This document shows, in pieces, positions 48,570 through 57,731 of a stretch of DNA of 64,000 nucleotides; the stretch's first letter is position 1; every line of letters starts with the position of its first letter. The translations under genes and the position numbers were made by a program. A model generated the notes under the pieces. That model ran no database searches. It saw nothing but the letters and a program-made list of their open reading frames with translations, and was not told the origin of the DNA. The DNA is from Stutzerimonas xanthomarina (GTDB taxonomy: Bacteria; Pseudomonadota; Gammaproteobacteria; Pseudomonadales; Pseudomonadaceae), in assembly GCF_003935375.1 (NCBI RefSeq), contig NZ_RHQM01000001.1, forward strand, positions 186,001-250,000. Direction: 5' to 3'.

Positions 48570-48598
48570 GGGCGACGCAAGTCGCCCTTTTCTTTTGT
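48570..48598 (+). terminator. htpX terminator
   Basis: Stem GGGCGAC/GTCGCCC with GCAA loop, followed by TTTTCTTTTGT, 19 bases after the htpX stop. Confidence 0.85.
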
Positions 48599-48632
48599 CT
48601 ATGCAGACTCAACCCGCATACAAGGAATCGCC

Positions 48633-49277
48633 ATGCGTCGTTTCATATTCGCCTGCTTCGCACTGCTCGCGCTCGGCGGCTGTCAGAGTGCCTACTATTC
48701 AGCGATGGAGAAGGCCGGTATCCATAAGCGCGATATCCTGGTCGATCGTGTGGAGGAGTCGCGTGACGCGCAGCAGGAAGCCAAACAGCAGTTCAAGGAT
48801 GCTTTGGAGCGCTATCGCAGCGTCGTCGAGGTCAAGGGCGGCGATCTGGAGAAGCGTTACGACGCACTCAACGAAGAGTACGAAGCCAGCGTAGCGAGTG
48901 CGCGTGACGTCCGCGCCCGCATCGAAGCGGTCGAAGACGTGGCCGACGCGCTGTTCAGGGAATGGGAAAGCGAACTCAAGCAATACAGCAACGCCAGCCT
49001 GAAAGCCGCCAGCGCCAAAGAACTCAACCGCACCCGCGCCGAATACCGAACGCTGATCCAGCGGATGAAAGCGGCGGAGAAACGCATCGACCCGGTGCTC
49101 AGCGTTCTGCGCGATCAGGTGCTGTTTCTCAAGCACAACCTCAATGCTCGCGCGATAAGCGCCTTGCACGGGGAATACCGCACGCTGCAGGGCAACGTCG
49201 ACCAACTGATGGCTGACATGCAGCGCGCCATCGACGAGGCCGACACGTTCATCCGCCGCTTACAGGCCGACGGCTGA
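48633..49277 (+). CDS. DUF2959 family lipoprotein
   Basis: A 214-residue probable lipoprotein. The signal MRRFIFACFALLALGGCQS ends in a lipobox (LGGC), so the mature protein is anchored at Cys17. The rest is a long, charged, helical coiled-coil (REWESELKQYSNASLKAA, VLSVLRDQVLFLKHNLNA) ending in DMQRAIDEADTFIRRL. These features match DUF2959 proteins, common in gamma-proteobacteria and of unknown role. The following TPMT gene is convergent. Confidence 0.85.
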   Translation: MRRFIFACFALLALGGCQSAYYSAMEKAGIHKRDILVDRVEESRDAQQEAKQQFKDALERYRSVVEVKGGDLEKRYDALNEEYEASVASARDVRARIEAVEDVADALFREWESELKQYSNASLKAASAKELNRTRAEYRTLIQRMKAAEKRIDPVLSVLRDQVLFLKHNLNARAISALHGEYRTLQGNVDQLMADMQRAIDEADTFIRRLQADG

Positions 49278-49302
49278 TCGCTGCAGCATTACAAGCGGCG
49301 GG

Positions 49303-49962
49303 TCAGGCCCGCCGTTGCAGCCAATGGAAGTGCTCCTCGAGCCGCGTCAGACCGCGCTCGCGCATCCGCGGATTACGCTCCAGCACTTCCTTGGCTTCCA
49401 GCAGTTCCACGCTCCACTCAGCGGCGTACAGGTCGCGCACCTCGCTCGTACCCACCGCGAAGGGCGGGCCTTCCATCTCTGCCTGGTCATAATCCAGCGT
49501 AACCAGAAGCTGCTGACAGCCGGCCGGGAGGATGCTCGACATCAGTGCCGCGTACCGCTGACGCATCGCGTGCGGCAATGCGATCAAGGCGGCGCGATCA
49601 TAGACCGCCTGGCACCCGAGGACATCGGCCGCACTGAGCGCGAAAAAGTCGCCGCAACGGATCTCCAGGGTATCGGAGCGATAGACCTTGAACGGCCCAC
49701 ACTGGGAAATTTCAGCTTCAAGCTGCTGCTCGGAAAAAAATGCTTCTACAGCCTTCTCACTCAGCTCCACCCCCACGACATTGAACCCTTGCCCGGCCAG
49801 CCAGGCCAGATCCAGACTCTTGCCGCACAACGGCACCAGCACCGTCGCACCATCAGGCAACGCCAGTCGCGGCCAGTGGCGACGCATGCAGGGATGAACA
49901 TCGTCAAGGTGGAAACCAATCTCGTTGCGAGCCCAGCGCTCCTGCCAGAAGTCTTTGTGCAC
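49303..49962 (-). CDS. tpm: Thiopurine S-methyltransferase
   Basis: SAM-dependent methyltransferase of the TPMT family, 219 residues; bacterial members also methylate selenite and tellurite. It shows HKDFWQERWARNEIGFHLDD, then VLVPLCGKSLDLAWLAGQGF and VVGVELSEKAVEAFF of the SAM site, and AVYDRAALIALPHAMRQRY. A GTG start at 49962 with GGAG eight bases upstream fits the family; an earlier reading adds a tail overlapping the fleR promoter side. It is downstream of fleR on the same strand but probably independent. Confidence 0.93.
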   Translation of the reverse strand: MHKDFWQERWARNEIGFHLDDVHPCMRRHWPRLALPDGATVLVPLCGKSLDLAWLAGQGFNVVGVELSEKAVEAFFSEQQLEAEISQCGPFKVYRSDTLEIRCGDFFALSAADVLGCQAVYDRAALIALPHAMRQRYAALMSSILPAGCQQLLVTLDYDQAEMEGPPFAVGTSEVRDLYAAEWSVELLEAKEVLERNPRMRERGLTRLEEHFHWLQRRA

Positions 49963-50023
49963 CTGGAAATCTCCATCATGAGGATGGCGGCAGCTTATCA
50001 GAGCGAGGTTGAAGGGAGCGCGC

Positions 50024-51412
50024 TCAGCCCGCGTAGAGCGATGCCTCGACATCCATCCCGGCGTCGCGCATCTGCGCCAGCTTGTAACGCAGGGTGCGCG
50101 CACTGATGCCCAGGCGATCAGCCGTCTCCTTGCGCCGTCCACGTTCGGCACGCAGGGTATCGATGATCAACTGGAACTCGCGGCGGCGCAGATCATCCCC
50201 CAGTCCCGAGCAGGCCCCCGCCTCCCCTGCAGCGCCCTCGCACGGTTGTGCCGCGCTGCTGGCGACAGGCAAGCTGGTGACACCGCCCACACCAGCCAGG
50301 CACAGATCCTGCGGCTGGATCATGCCGCTCTGCTGAAGAATCAACGCTCGCTGTATCGCGTTGTCCAGTTCGCGTACGTTGCCCGGCCACGCGTGCGCCA
50401 CCAGGCAGCGCTGCGCCTCGGCCGAAAGCCGCGCAGGCGCCTGGCGCATCTTACTGGCGTGGCTGGCCAACAGGCGTTCGGCCAGCGGCAGAATATCGGC
50501 CGGGCGCTGCCTCAGCGGCGACCACGCCAGTGGGAAAACCGAAAGACGGTAATAGAGGTCCTCACGGAAGCGACCCGCCGCTACCTCGCCAGCGAGATCA
50601 CGGTTGGTGGTGGCGAGCACACGAATATCCAGAGCGATAGGCTTCCGCCCACCGACCCGCTCGACCTCTCGCTCCTGCAGCACACGTAGCAGTTTCGCCT
50701 GCAACCCCAACGGCATCTCGGATATCTCGTCGAGCAGTAAAGTACCGCCGTCGGCCTGCTCGAACTTGCCAGGCTGACTGGCAATTGCGCCGGTGAAAGC
50801 GCCCTTCTCATGCCCGAACAGGGTTGCCTCGAGCATGTTGTCCGGAATGGCAGCGCAATTGATGGCGATAAATGGCTTGCCGTGCCTCGGTGACTGCTGG
50901 TGGATATAGCGCGCCAGCACCTCCTTGCCAGTGCCTGACTCACCGGAGATCAGTACAGTGGAGTCACTTTGCGCCACCCGCCGGGCAAGAGCCAGCAGCT
51001 GCTGGCTGGACGGCTCGAGCGCCACCGGCCCTTCTGCCTCGGTAGCGGCGATGCCGTTCACATGACGCCCCAAGAGCTCAAGCAATGTGCCTGGCTCGAA
51101 CGGCTTGACCAGATAATCGACAGCGCCCTGGCGCATCGCATCCACCGCCCTCGTTACCGCGCCAAAGGCGGTCATCAGCAGCACGGGCACCTGCGGGTAG
51201 CGTTGCCGGACCAGCGAGAGCAGTTCGTGGCCGTCCATGCCGGGCATGTTCACGTCACTGATGACCAGGCCGAATGACTCTTCCTGCAGCGCACACAAGG
51301 CCGCTTCGGCGCAATCGACGGCACGGTACTCGTAGCCCCCAAGCTGCAGCGTGATGCCCAGGGCTTCGCGCAGGGCGTGATCGTCTTCGACGAGAAGTAT
51401 CGTGGCGGCCAT
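50024..51412 (-). CDS. fleR: Sigma-54-dependent flagellar response regulator FleR
   Basis: Activates class III flagellar genes with RpoN. The 462-residue product has a receiver domain with phospho-acceptor Asp53 ([11 protein letters not shown]), an AAA+ domain with [23 protein letters not shown] (the sigma-54 contact loop) and [13 protein letters not shown], and a C-terminal helix-turn-helix ([20 protein letters not shown]). The ATG at 51412 has GGAG, inside the fleS stop region, eight bases upstream. The upstream fleS overlaps closely, giving a two-gene operon. Confidence 0.95.
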   Translation of the reverse strand: MAATILLVEDDHALREALGITLQLGGYEYRAVDCAEAALCALQEESFGLVISDVNMPGMDGHELLSLVRQRYPQVPVLLMTAFGAVTRAVDAMRQGAVDYLVKPFEPGTLLELLGRHVNGIAATEAEGPVALEPSSQQLLALARRVAQSDSTVLISGESGTGKEVLARYIHQQSPRHGKPFIAINCAAIPDNMLEATLFGHEKGAFTGAIASQPGKFEQADGGTLLLDEISEMPLGLQAKLLRVLQEREVERVGGRKPIALDIRVLATTNRDLAGEVAAGRFREDLYYRLSVFPLAWSPLRQRPADILPLAERLLASHASKMRQAPARLSAEAQRCLVAHAWPGNVRELDNAIQRALILQQSGMIQPQDLCLAGVGGVTSLPVASSAAQPCEGAAGEAGACSGLGDDLRRREFQLIIDTLRAERGRRKETADRLGISARTLRYKLAQMRDAGMDVEASLYAG

Positions 51413-51417
51413 ACAGG

Positions 51418-52605
51418 TCACTCCGGTTTGTGAGTGGCGGGAATCAGCGGCAGACTCATCAGCGCACAGGTTCCGCGGCCTGGCCGCGAGCGCAACTGCA
51501 GGTCACCTTGATGGGCTCGGGCAACGGCCTTGGCCACTGCCAGACCCAGGCCGGTTCCCGTGGTTCGGGTGGTGAAAAACGGCTCGCCCAACCGGCCCAG
51601 TATTTCGGCGTCGATGCCTTTACCGCAGTCGCTTATGCACACCCGCACCGTTTCGTCGCGGCGATACAGGTGGACCTTCAGACGCGGCGCCCCGACGCTG
51701 GCCTGTAACGCATTTTCGATGAGATTGAGCAATGCTCCGACCAACGTATCGCGATTGCACAACACCTCCACCCCCTGCACGTCACACTGCCAGCGCACAC
51801 TGGCGCCCTGCAGACGTGGCTCGCCGGCCGAACGCAGCGCCGACAACAGCGCAGCCGGACTCAGTCGGTCGTTCAACGGCAGATCACCGCGGGCGAAGAT
51901 CAGCATGTCACGGACCTGATGCTCCAGTTCGTGCAGACGAGCCTTGAGGCTACCGGCGAAGCGCTGCTGTTGCTGTTCGCTCAGGCCACCCTGCTCGAGG
52001 TGACTGGCATATAGCAACGCGGTGGACAGCGGAGTGCGAATCTGGTGGGCAAGCGAAGCCACCATGCGCCCTAGCGACGACAGCCGTTCATGGCGCGCCA
52101 GCTGATCCTGGAGTCGGCGGGTCTCGGTAAGGTCGGTGAGCAGCACCAGCTGACCAGGTTCCCCGGCAAGCGAGCGCGTAGCGATCGATAGGCGGCGACC
52201 ATTGCGTAGCGATATCTCGTGCCCGTCGTCCCGCCGCGGCGCAAAACAGCGGCCAATCACCTCGCGCCAGGGGTGCCCCACGAGTGGCTCGCTCAACAGC
52301 TCAAGAGCAACCGGGTTCGCATCGCGCACCACACCCTGCCCATCGATCACGATGACGCCACCTGGCAGCAGGTCGAGAACGCTCTGCAATCGCTGCGCGA
52401 GACGCTCTTTCTCCTCCAGCTCCTGTCGTCGAAGCTCGCCGGCCTCGGCAAGTTGCCCCTTGAGCTCGGCGACGCGTACCTGCAACAGCTCCTCGGATTC
52501 ACCAAGCTGTCCGGATACCTGACGAAAGAGCTCCAGTGATCGAGTCAGCGCCAGCACGTCTGGGGCATCGAATGAACTTTCGGATGGCTTGGTGACGGAA
52601 TTCAC
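51418..52605 (-). CDS. fleS: Flagellar two-component sensor histidine kinase FleS
   Basis: Cytoplasmic kinase for FleR, 395 residues. A short N-terminal region with a coiled coil (about residues 30-75) leads to a PAS-like domain (LPGGVIVIDGQGVVRDANPV), then the HisKA region SLAHQIRTPLSTALLYAS with the phosphorylated histidine, and the ATPase domain with N, G1 and G2 boxes (LIENALQAS, DCGKGID, GTGLGLAVAK). No transmembrane helices are seen, as in other FleS proteins. The GTG at 52605 is taken as start; earlier codons would read back toward the fleQ terminator and are less likely. Confidence 0.9.
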   Translation of the reverse strand: MNSVTKPSESSFDAPDVLALTRSLELFRQVSGQLGESEELLQVRVAELKGQLAEAGELRRQELEEKERLAQRLQSVLDLLPGGVIVIDGQGVVRDANPVALELLSEPLVGHPWREVIGRCFAPRRDDGHEISLRNGRRLSIATRSLAGEPGQLVLLTDLTETRRLQDQLARHERLSSLGRMVASLAHQIRTPLSTALLYASHLEQGGLSEQQQQRFAGSLKARLHELEHQVRDMLIFARGDLPLNDRLSPAALLSALRSAGEPRLQGASVRWQCDVQGVEVLCNRDTLVGALLNLIENALQASVGAPRLKVHLYRRDETVRVCISDCGKGIDAEILGRLGEPFFTTRTTGTGLGLAVAKAVARAHQGDLQLRSRPGRGTCALMSLPLIPATHKPE

Positions 52606-52705
52606 GGGTCGCTTGCGCCTGTCAAAAGAAAGTCGGTTGACGGGGACCAGCAATCTTCGTGCCCGGCACTCAGCACGTCCCGCCATCGGCACGACCATGC
52701 CAAAC

Positions 52706-52737
52706 GAAAAAAGCCACCTGATCCAGGTGGCCTTTTT
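52706..52737 (-). terminator. fleQ terminator
   Basis: Stem GCCACCTG/CAGGTGGC followed by T6 on the minus strand, 30 bases after fleQ. It implies fleS-fleR has its own promoter in the space after it. Confidence 0.85.
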
Positions 52738-52767
52738 GAACGTCTTTTTAGAACCGCTAGCAGCGTG

Positions 52768-54237
52768 CTAGTCGCCCATATCGTCGTCGCGACGATTCAT
52801 GCCGTACTTGCGCATTTTCTCGACCAGCGTGGTTCGGCGAATCCTCAACCGCTCGGCCGCCCGAGCCACCACGCCACCAGCATCTTCGAGAGCCTGATGA
52901 ATAAGCCCCTGCTCAAGATTGCCGAGGTATTCCTTGAGATCCAGACCCTCGATCGGCAGCATCGCCTGAGCTTCGGGTACTACCATTGGCGCACTGATTG
53001 CCGCACGCTCCTCCATCTCATCATGCAGGCTGGTCGCGTACTGCTCATCATCGTCGTCGACGTGGCGAAACTTCTTCGGCAGCTCCATTACCCCGATAAC
53101 GCCATAGGGATGCATGATCGCCATGCGCTCTACCAGGTTGGCCAGCTCGCGGACATTACCCGGCCAGTCGTGCCGGCATAGCGACATGATTGCAGCCGAG
53201 TTGAAACGTATAGAGCCGCGCTTTTCATGCTCCATGCGCGAGATCAGCTCGTTCATCAGCAACGGGATATCCTCGACACGCTCCCGTAGCGGCGCCATCT
53301 CGATGGGGAAGACATTCAGACGATAGTAGAGGTCCTCGCGGAAGGTCCCCTCCTCGATCATTTTCTCCAGGTCCTTATGCGTCGCCGCGATGATGCGCAC
53401 ATCGGCATTCTGCGTACGATTGCTGCCAACACGCTCGAAGGTGCGCTCCTGCAGAACCCGCAGCAGCTTGACCTGCATCGGCAACGGCATGTCGCCTATC
53501 TCATCGAGAAACAGCGTGCCGCCCTCGGCAAGCTCGAAACGACCCGCGCGAGCAGTAATCGCGCCGGTAAAGGCGCCCTTCTCGTGACCGAACAGTTCGC
53601 TTTCCAGCAACTCCGCCGGAATCGCTCCGCAATTGACAGGTACAAAAGGCCCCTGACGCCGCTTCGAGTGATAGTGCAGATTTCGCGCGACCACTTCCTT
53701 GCCGGTGCCGGATTCACCAAGAATCAGCACACTGGCTTCGGTGTCGGCGACCTGTTCCATCATCTGCCGGACGTGCTGCACCCCTCGGCTGGTGCCGACC
53801 AGGCTGCGGAAAAGATTGGGCTCGCGCTGGCGACCACGGGACTTTGCCTGGTCGTACATCTCGCGATAGACCTGCGCACGGTGCAGGGAGTCGAGCAGCT
53901 TGTTATAGCTGGGTGGCATTTCCAGGCTGGTCAGCACTCGGCGTCGCAGATCGTCCGGCCAGTCCGCCGGAGCGGGCTCACCGATCAGCATCAGCGGGAC
54001 ATTCTCGTCCCATTTGCCCATCTGCTTGATCAGTTCGACAGCGCCGCCCTTGGAGGACACGTCGCCCAGCATGACACCGTTGACAACACGGCTGGACTCG
54101 AGGCCGGCGACCGCCTCCTGCCATTCACTGCTTGAACAAGCCAGATGATCCTCGCTGAGAAAGTTCAGGATGACGGCCAGGTCGCGCCGGCGGTCGTGAT
54201 CATCGTCTATCAACAAAATCTTGGTTTCACGCCACAT
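52768..54237 (-). CDS. fleQ: Master flagellar regulator FleQ
   Basis: Sigma-54 enhancer-binding protein that starts the flagellar cascade and represses or activates exopolysaccharide genes in response to c-di-GMP. The 489-residue product has a divergent N-terminal receiver ([20 protein letters not shown]) lacking the usual phospho-Asp context, then AAA+ with [41 protein letters not shown] and RNVFP-like residues, and a Fis-type helix-turn-helix at the C-terminus ([19 protein letters not shown]). The start ATG matches Pseudomonas FleQ. A sigma-70-like promoter lies upstream. Confidence 0.97.
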   Translation of the reverse strand: MWRETKILLIDDDHDRRRDLAVILNFLSEDHLACSSSEWQEAVAGLESSRVVNGVMLGDVSSKGGAVELIKQMGKWDENVPLMLIGEPAPADWPDDLRRRVLTSLEMPPSYNKLLDSLHRAQVYREMYDQAKSRGRQREPNLFRSLVGTSRGVQHVRQMMEQVADTEASVLILGESGTGKEVVARNLHYHSKRRQGPFVPVNCGAIPAELLESELFGHEKGAFTGAITARAGRFELAEGGTLFLDEIGDMPLPMQVKLLRVLQERTFERVGSNRTQNADVRIIAATHKDLEKMIEEGTFREDLYYRLNVFPIEMAPLRERVEDIPLLMNELISRMEHEKRGSIRFNSAAIMSLCRHDWPGNVRELANLVERMAIMHPYGVIGVMELPKKFRHVDDDDEQYATSLHDEMEERAAISAPMVVPEAQAMLPIEGLDLKEYLGNLEQGLIHQALEDAGGVVARAAERLRIRRTTLVEKMRKYGMNRRDDDMGD

Positions 54238-54610
54238 CTTGTTTATAGGGCTCTAAAGAAGCTGAAAGAAAGCCTGCGCTCGCATCCATGGAAGAACGGC
54301 GATCACACTGATGGCAGATGGAACGTAGATTAATGAAAAAATGAACTGAGTCAAATTTATGGCGTGAATTAGCGACCAAAGAACGAGCCAAAAATCAGTA
54401 CCTTGAGAGACACCTCAAGATCGATTTGAAGACTTCGGTGCACGATGACCGCGAAGATAGTTATTTACCAGGCAATAAGCGCCAATTAGCCGCTCGCCAA
54501 CAAAAGGGTAGCGGCATAATGCCACATACTTTGTAATGATAAATATTGAGGAAGAATTCAGCCCCAGTGATCCTGGGAAGAATTTGAAGCTGTCGGGCCT
54601 GAGGCCACGC
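54238..54610. other. Gene-free AT-rich region between fliT and fleQ
   Basis: About 370 bases, AT-rich, with no supported gene. It contains the fleQ promoter described separately. The part from about 54400 to 54600 shows nothing recognisable; no sigma-54 consensus was found. Confidence 0.6.
54327..54354 (-). promoter_or_regulatory. Probable sigma-70 promoter of fleQ
   Basis: On the minus strand TTGACT (54354-54349) and TAATCT (54332-54327) are 16 bases apart, giving a leader of about 80 bases. FleQ is known to be sigma-70 driven in P. aeruginosa. Confidence 0.65.
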
Positions 54611-54907
54611 TTAGGCGAATAGCTGGTAAACCTTGGTGCCCTGTTGAGACTGATTCAGCTGACGCAGCTCGCTTGCGACCCGTGCCTGTTCAATCTGGCA
54701 GGTCATTACCAGCTCACCATACAGATCAAGAAGCTCCTGCAACCGCTGACGAACCACGCCGTTGTCGCGTTCGTGTGCCTGCATCGCCTCGTCGACGGCA
54801 TTACGGCACTCGCGATCCAGCATACTGATTGCGGCCCAGTCCTGCTGCGTCAGCGCATCGCGTAGAGCGGAACCAGTTTCTTCGAGGCGCTTGACGGAAG
54901 CATTCAT
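54611..54907 (-). CDS. fliT: Flagellar export chaperone FliT-like protein
   Basis: Small helical protein of 98 residues: LEETGSALRDALTQQDWAAI, HERDNGVVRQRLQELLDLYG, then ASELRQLNQSQQGTKVYQLF. The size, the alpha-helical content and the position upstream of fleQ match Pseudomonas FliT, which escorts the cap protein FliD. The ATG at 54907 has CCGGAG upstream. Unlike the usual flaG-fliD-fliS-fliT order, the genes before it are a lipoprotein and the ccm cluster; fliD and fliS are not in the window. Sequence divergence makes the name moderately certain. Confidence 0.75.
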   Translation of the reverse strand: MNASVKRLEETGSALRDALTQQDWAAISMLDRECRNAVDEAMQAHERDNGVVRQRLQELLDLYGELVMTCQIEQARVASELRQLNQSQQGTKVYQLFA

Positions 54908-55057
54908 TATCGACTCCGGGGCATGAGCCCGATGGACGGCATAGGCCGAGCCAGCTGGGAACGTTGCAGTGCAACGGTGCTGAACCTTTATCGGCAATAG
55001 GCAAGCCGCCTTTAGGCTGAAGCGCAAAAAGTTAGCGCCTGCTGCCGAGGAGTAACA

Positions 55058-55498
55058 TCAATAGCGGTCACGAAGACCCGGCGGAACACTGGGCGGCGCG
55101 ACCGGCTCCCACGGGCCATCGGGGCGCCCAGCACAGTACCAGTCGCCATCCCACCGGTAATACAGGCGCTCCCGGTAAAAGAGATCACGCCCCTCCACGA
55201 CATAGACCCCGAGACGATTGTCCCAGTGCGCAGCCACGTGCGGTGGCGGCGCATAACGCGGATGGCTCTTCTGGGTAGTTGGAGCCCTGGGTGCCGGTGG
55301 CGCCTTTATAGGAGGGGGTGAGATAACCGGCCCACTGGGCTCGGGCGCACGCGGCACCGGACTTGGAGCAGGCCCCTGAGGCGCGGAACCGTAGGGATTA
55401 CCTGCGCAAGCGCCGAGCGCCAATGTCAATCCGAGCAGTACGACCCGCGGGCCGAACCGCGCAAGCCTAAGCGGGTGTGCTGACGAATTCGTGTGCAT
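55058..55498 (-). CDS. Small proline-rich lipoprotein, unknown function
   Basis: A 146-residue protein with a signal peptide ending in a lipobox (LALGACAG, Cys31). After it comes a proline-rich linker (about residues 33-85, PAPSPVPRAPEPSGPVISPP onward), then a compact domain (HWDNRLGVYVVEGRDLFYRE, YYRWDGDWYCAGRPDG) rich in Tyr/Trp, which may be a small cell-envelope binding module. It stands between ccmI and fliT on the same strand. I do not recognise a named family with certainty. Confidence 0.7.
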   Translation of the reverse strand: MHTNSSAHPLRLARFGPRVVLLGLTLALGACAGNPYGSAPQGPAPSPVPRAPEPSGPVISPPPIKAPPAPRAPTTQKSHPRYAPPPHVAAHWDNRLGVYVVEGRDLFYRERLYYRWDGDWYCAGRPDGPWEPVAPPSVPPGLRDRY

Positions 55499-55515
55499 CT
55501 CTACCTCATGGGTGT

Positions 55516-56736
55516 TCAGGGAGCCTCGGCGCGGTCGATCACCAGATCAATGGCGTTATCGCTCGCAGTATCAAGCGCTTCGCTTTGACCCATCCACTCA
55601 CCTTTTGTTGCGTCGCCGGAACGGGAGACCCGCGCCATTACCGTGACCTGCTCGACGCTGGATATCTTCATCGAAGGCACCATCGCATCGGCATCGCCAA
55701 GCGTGACGGTTGCAGGCAGATCGGCAATCGTCAGGCGCTTTGCTGCCAGCGGAACGGGTGGCCCCGCTACTGCGCGAGCGAATACGAAAACCGTATCCTG
55801 CGGCGAAACCGATTCCGCCACCTTCGGATCCAGCGCAACCTGAATCTGCAGCGTGGCCCCTGCGGTATCAGCCTTCTCGCTTGCCGCTGATGCCTGTTCG
55901 GTGGTGGAACTGCCCCCCTCGATCTGCTGCCGCGCCCGCTCGATGCCGCCACGGATCGCTTCGCGCGAAGGATCTTCTTCGGGAAGCGCCGCAACCAGTT
56001 GCTCCCAGAAGCGCACGGCATCCGGATAACGCGCTTCCTCGAATGCCGCGATGCCAAGCAGGCCGAGACTGGTCACTTCCTGCGGATCGCCCTGCAGCGC
56101 TTCGTCAGTAAGGGCTTGAAGCTTATCGGACCACCGACGGTCACCTGCGAAATACAGCGCCTGCGCCAGCTGACCGAGCAGCTCGGGCTGACGGCCCGCA
56201 ATTTCCACCACGCGCCCGAAAGCCTTGGCTGCGTCGGCTGGACGCTCCTGGTTCATATAAGTACGACCCAGGAAGTACCAGGCTTCGGCAGAATCCGGCT
56301 GCTCCTGTACGGCCTGCTCCAGATGAGCGGTCATTTCCTCGACTGTGCGAGGCTGCTCCGAAAACTGTCGAGCCATCTGAACTTTGTCGCTGGCGCCCCA
56401 ATACATATAAAGCCCGTAGCCCATCAGGGGCACCAGAACCGCCGCAATCAGCGGAACGCTGCGACCAAGCTTGGCGATTCGCGGCTTGTCGCTATTCTCG
56501 GTGTCCTCCAACAGCTCGCGTGCAGCATCTGCTCGCCCAGCCTCCAACTGCTCTGCGGTCAAGGTTCCGGCAGAGTACTGAGAGGTCAACTCGGCAAGGC
56601 GCTCTTCATACAAGGCAACGTTCAGCGCCGTACGATCTTCTTCGGCCTGGGCTCGACGGCCACGCAGGATGGGTAGTAACAAAAAGGCCAATGCCACCAG
56701 CAGCAAGGCGCCGGCGGCTATCCAGAAATCGATCAT
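55516..56736 (-). CDS. ccmI: Cytochrome c maturation protein CcmI (CycH)
   Basis: Chaperones apocytochrome c for heme attachment. The 406-residue product has an N-terminal helix ([20 protein letters not shown]), a leucine-zipper-like cytoplasmic loop ([19 protein letters not shown]), a second helix ([20 protein letters not shown]), and a periplasmic part with TPR repeats ([40 protein letters not shown]). The C-terminal part resembles the CycH-type extension ([14 protein letters not shown]). The ATG overlaps the ccmH stop. It is the last gene of the ccm operon. Confidence 0.93.
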   Translation of the reverse strand: MIDFWIAAGALLLVALAFLLLPILRGRRAQAEEDRTALNVALYEERLAELTSQYSAGTLTAEQLEAGRADAARELLEDTENSDKPRIAKLGRSVPLIAAVLVPLMGYGLYMYWGASDKVQMARQFSEQPRTVEEMTAHLEQAVQEQPDSAEAWYFLGRTYMNQERPADAAKAFGRVVEIAGRQPELLGQLAQALYFAGDRRWSDKLQALTDEALQGDPQEVTSLGLLGIAAFEEARYPDAVRFWEQLVAALPEEDPSREAIRGGIERARQQIEGGSSTTEQASAASEKADTAGATLQIQVALDPKVAESVSPQDTVFVFARAVAGPPVPLAAKRLTIADLPATVTLGDADAMVPSMKISSVEQVTVMARVSRSGDATKGEWMGQSEALDTASDNAIDLVIDRAEAP

Positions 56737-57203
56737 GAGTCTTTTTTATCCAGAAGCTGGGCGAGACGTTCGCGCTCGGTCTCGGAAAGGGTTGATGCAG
56801 GTGCCTTTTCGACCCGGCGACGACGCACCAGAATCACGGTCAGCACGCCGAAGCCGAGGACCAGCAAACCAGCCGGCCCATACCAGAGCAGCATGGTTTT
56901 CGCGTTTACCGGTGGCTTGTAACGAACGAAATCGCCGTAGCGATCGACAAGATAGTCGACGATCTGGTCATTGCTTTGGCCCTCTTCCAGCATGCGGAAG
57001 ATTTCCTGGCGCAGGTCCATGGCGATCGGCGCGTTGGAATCGGCGATGTTCTGGTTCTGGCACTTCGGACAGCGCAGCTCTTCGGTTAGGGTGCGGTAGC
57101 GCTCACGCTCGGCTTCGTCCCTGAATTCATAGGTATCGATTGCTGCCTGGGCGGTCGTGACCAGGAACAGACCAAGCAGCGCACCGCGGATCAGTCGTTT
57201 CAT
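56733..57203 (-). CDS. ccmH: Cytochrome c maturation protein CcmH (CycL)
   Basis: Thiol-reducing partner for apocytochrome c. The 156-residue product has a signal sequence ([18 protein letters not shown]), the LRCPKCQNQ redox motif (residues 44-52), [23 protein letters not shown] DLR segment, and a C-terminal helix ([20 protein letters not shown]). It is periplasmic and membrane-anchored. Its start overlaps the ccmG stop and its stop overlaps ccmI (ATGA). Confidence 0.95.
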   Translation of the reverse strand: MKRLIRGALLGLFLVTTAQAAIDTYEFRDEAERERYRTLTEELRCPKCQNQNIADSNAPIAMDLRQEIFRMLEEGQSNDQIVDYLVDRYGDFVRYKPPVNAKTMLLWYGPAGLLVLGFGVLTVILVRRRRVEKAPASTLSETERERLAQLLDKKDS

Positions 57204-57730
57204 TCGTCCACCAGCTCCTGATAGAGCGCTGCCAGCTGTTCTCGCCAGACCCGATCGTCGATCACGCCGACGAATTTGTGGCGGATGATGCCCTGCTTGT
57301 CGATGAGGAAGGTTTCAGGAGCGCCATAGACTCCCAGATCCAGCCCAAGACTGCCGCGTTCGTCGCGGATGTTCAGCTGATAAGGATCGTGGAACTCGTT
57401 GAGCCACTTCAACGCCGCGGCGTTGTCGTCCTTGTAGTTGACTCCATGAATCACCACACCCTGAGCTGCAAGACGGTTCAGCACTGGGTGCTCGACCTTG
57501 CAGGCGACACACCAGGTCGCCCACACGTTGACCAGCGCCGGCTTGCCCTTGAGGTCCTCGGCGGTGATGACGCGCTGCTCGTCTTCCACCGAGGGTAGCG
57601 AGAACGCCGGTAGTGGCTTGCCGATCAGCGCCGAAGGCAGCTCGGAAGGATCGAGGAACAGGCCGCGATAAAGGAACACTGCAACCACCAGGAAAATCAC
57701 CAGCGGCAGCAACATCAGCAATCGTTTCAC
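57200..57730 (-). CDS. ccmG: Thiol:disulfide interchange protein CcmG/DsbE
   Basis: Thioredoxin-like periplasmic protein that keeps apocytochrome c cysteines reduced. The 176-residue product has an N-terminal membrane anchor (LLMLLPLVIFLVVAVFLYRG), the WATWCVACKVEHP active site and the YGAPETFLIDKQG cis-proline segment, with the acidic residue pattern of DsbE. A GTG at 57730 has AGGAG six bases upstream, inside the ccmF tail. It overlaps ccmH by four bases. Confidence 0.95.
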   Translation of the reverse strand: MKRLLMLLPLVIFLVVAVFLYRGLFLDPSELPSALIGKPLPAFSLPSVEDEQRVITAEDLKGKPALVNVWATWCVACKVEHPVLNRLAAQGVVIHGVNYKDDNAAALKWLNEFHDPYQLNIRDERGSLGLDLGVYGAPETFLIDKQGIIRHKFVGVIDDRVWREQLAALYQELVDE

Positions 57731-57731
57731 A

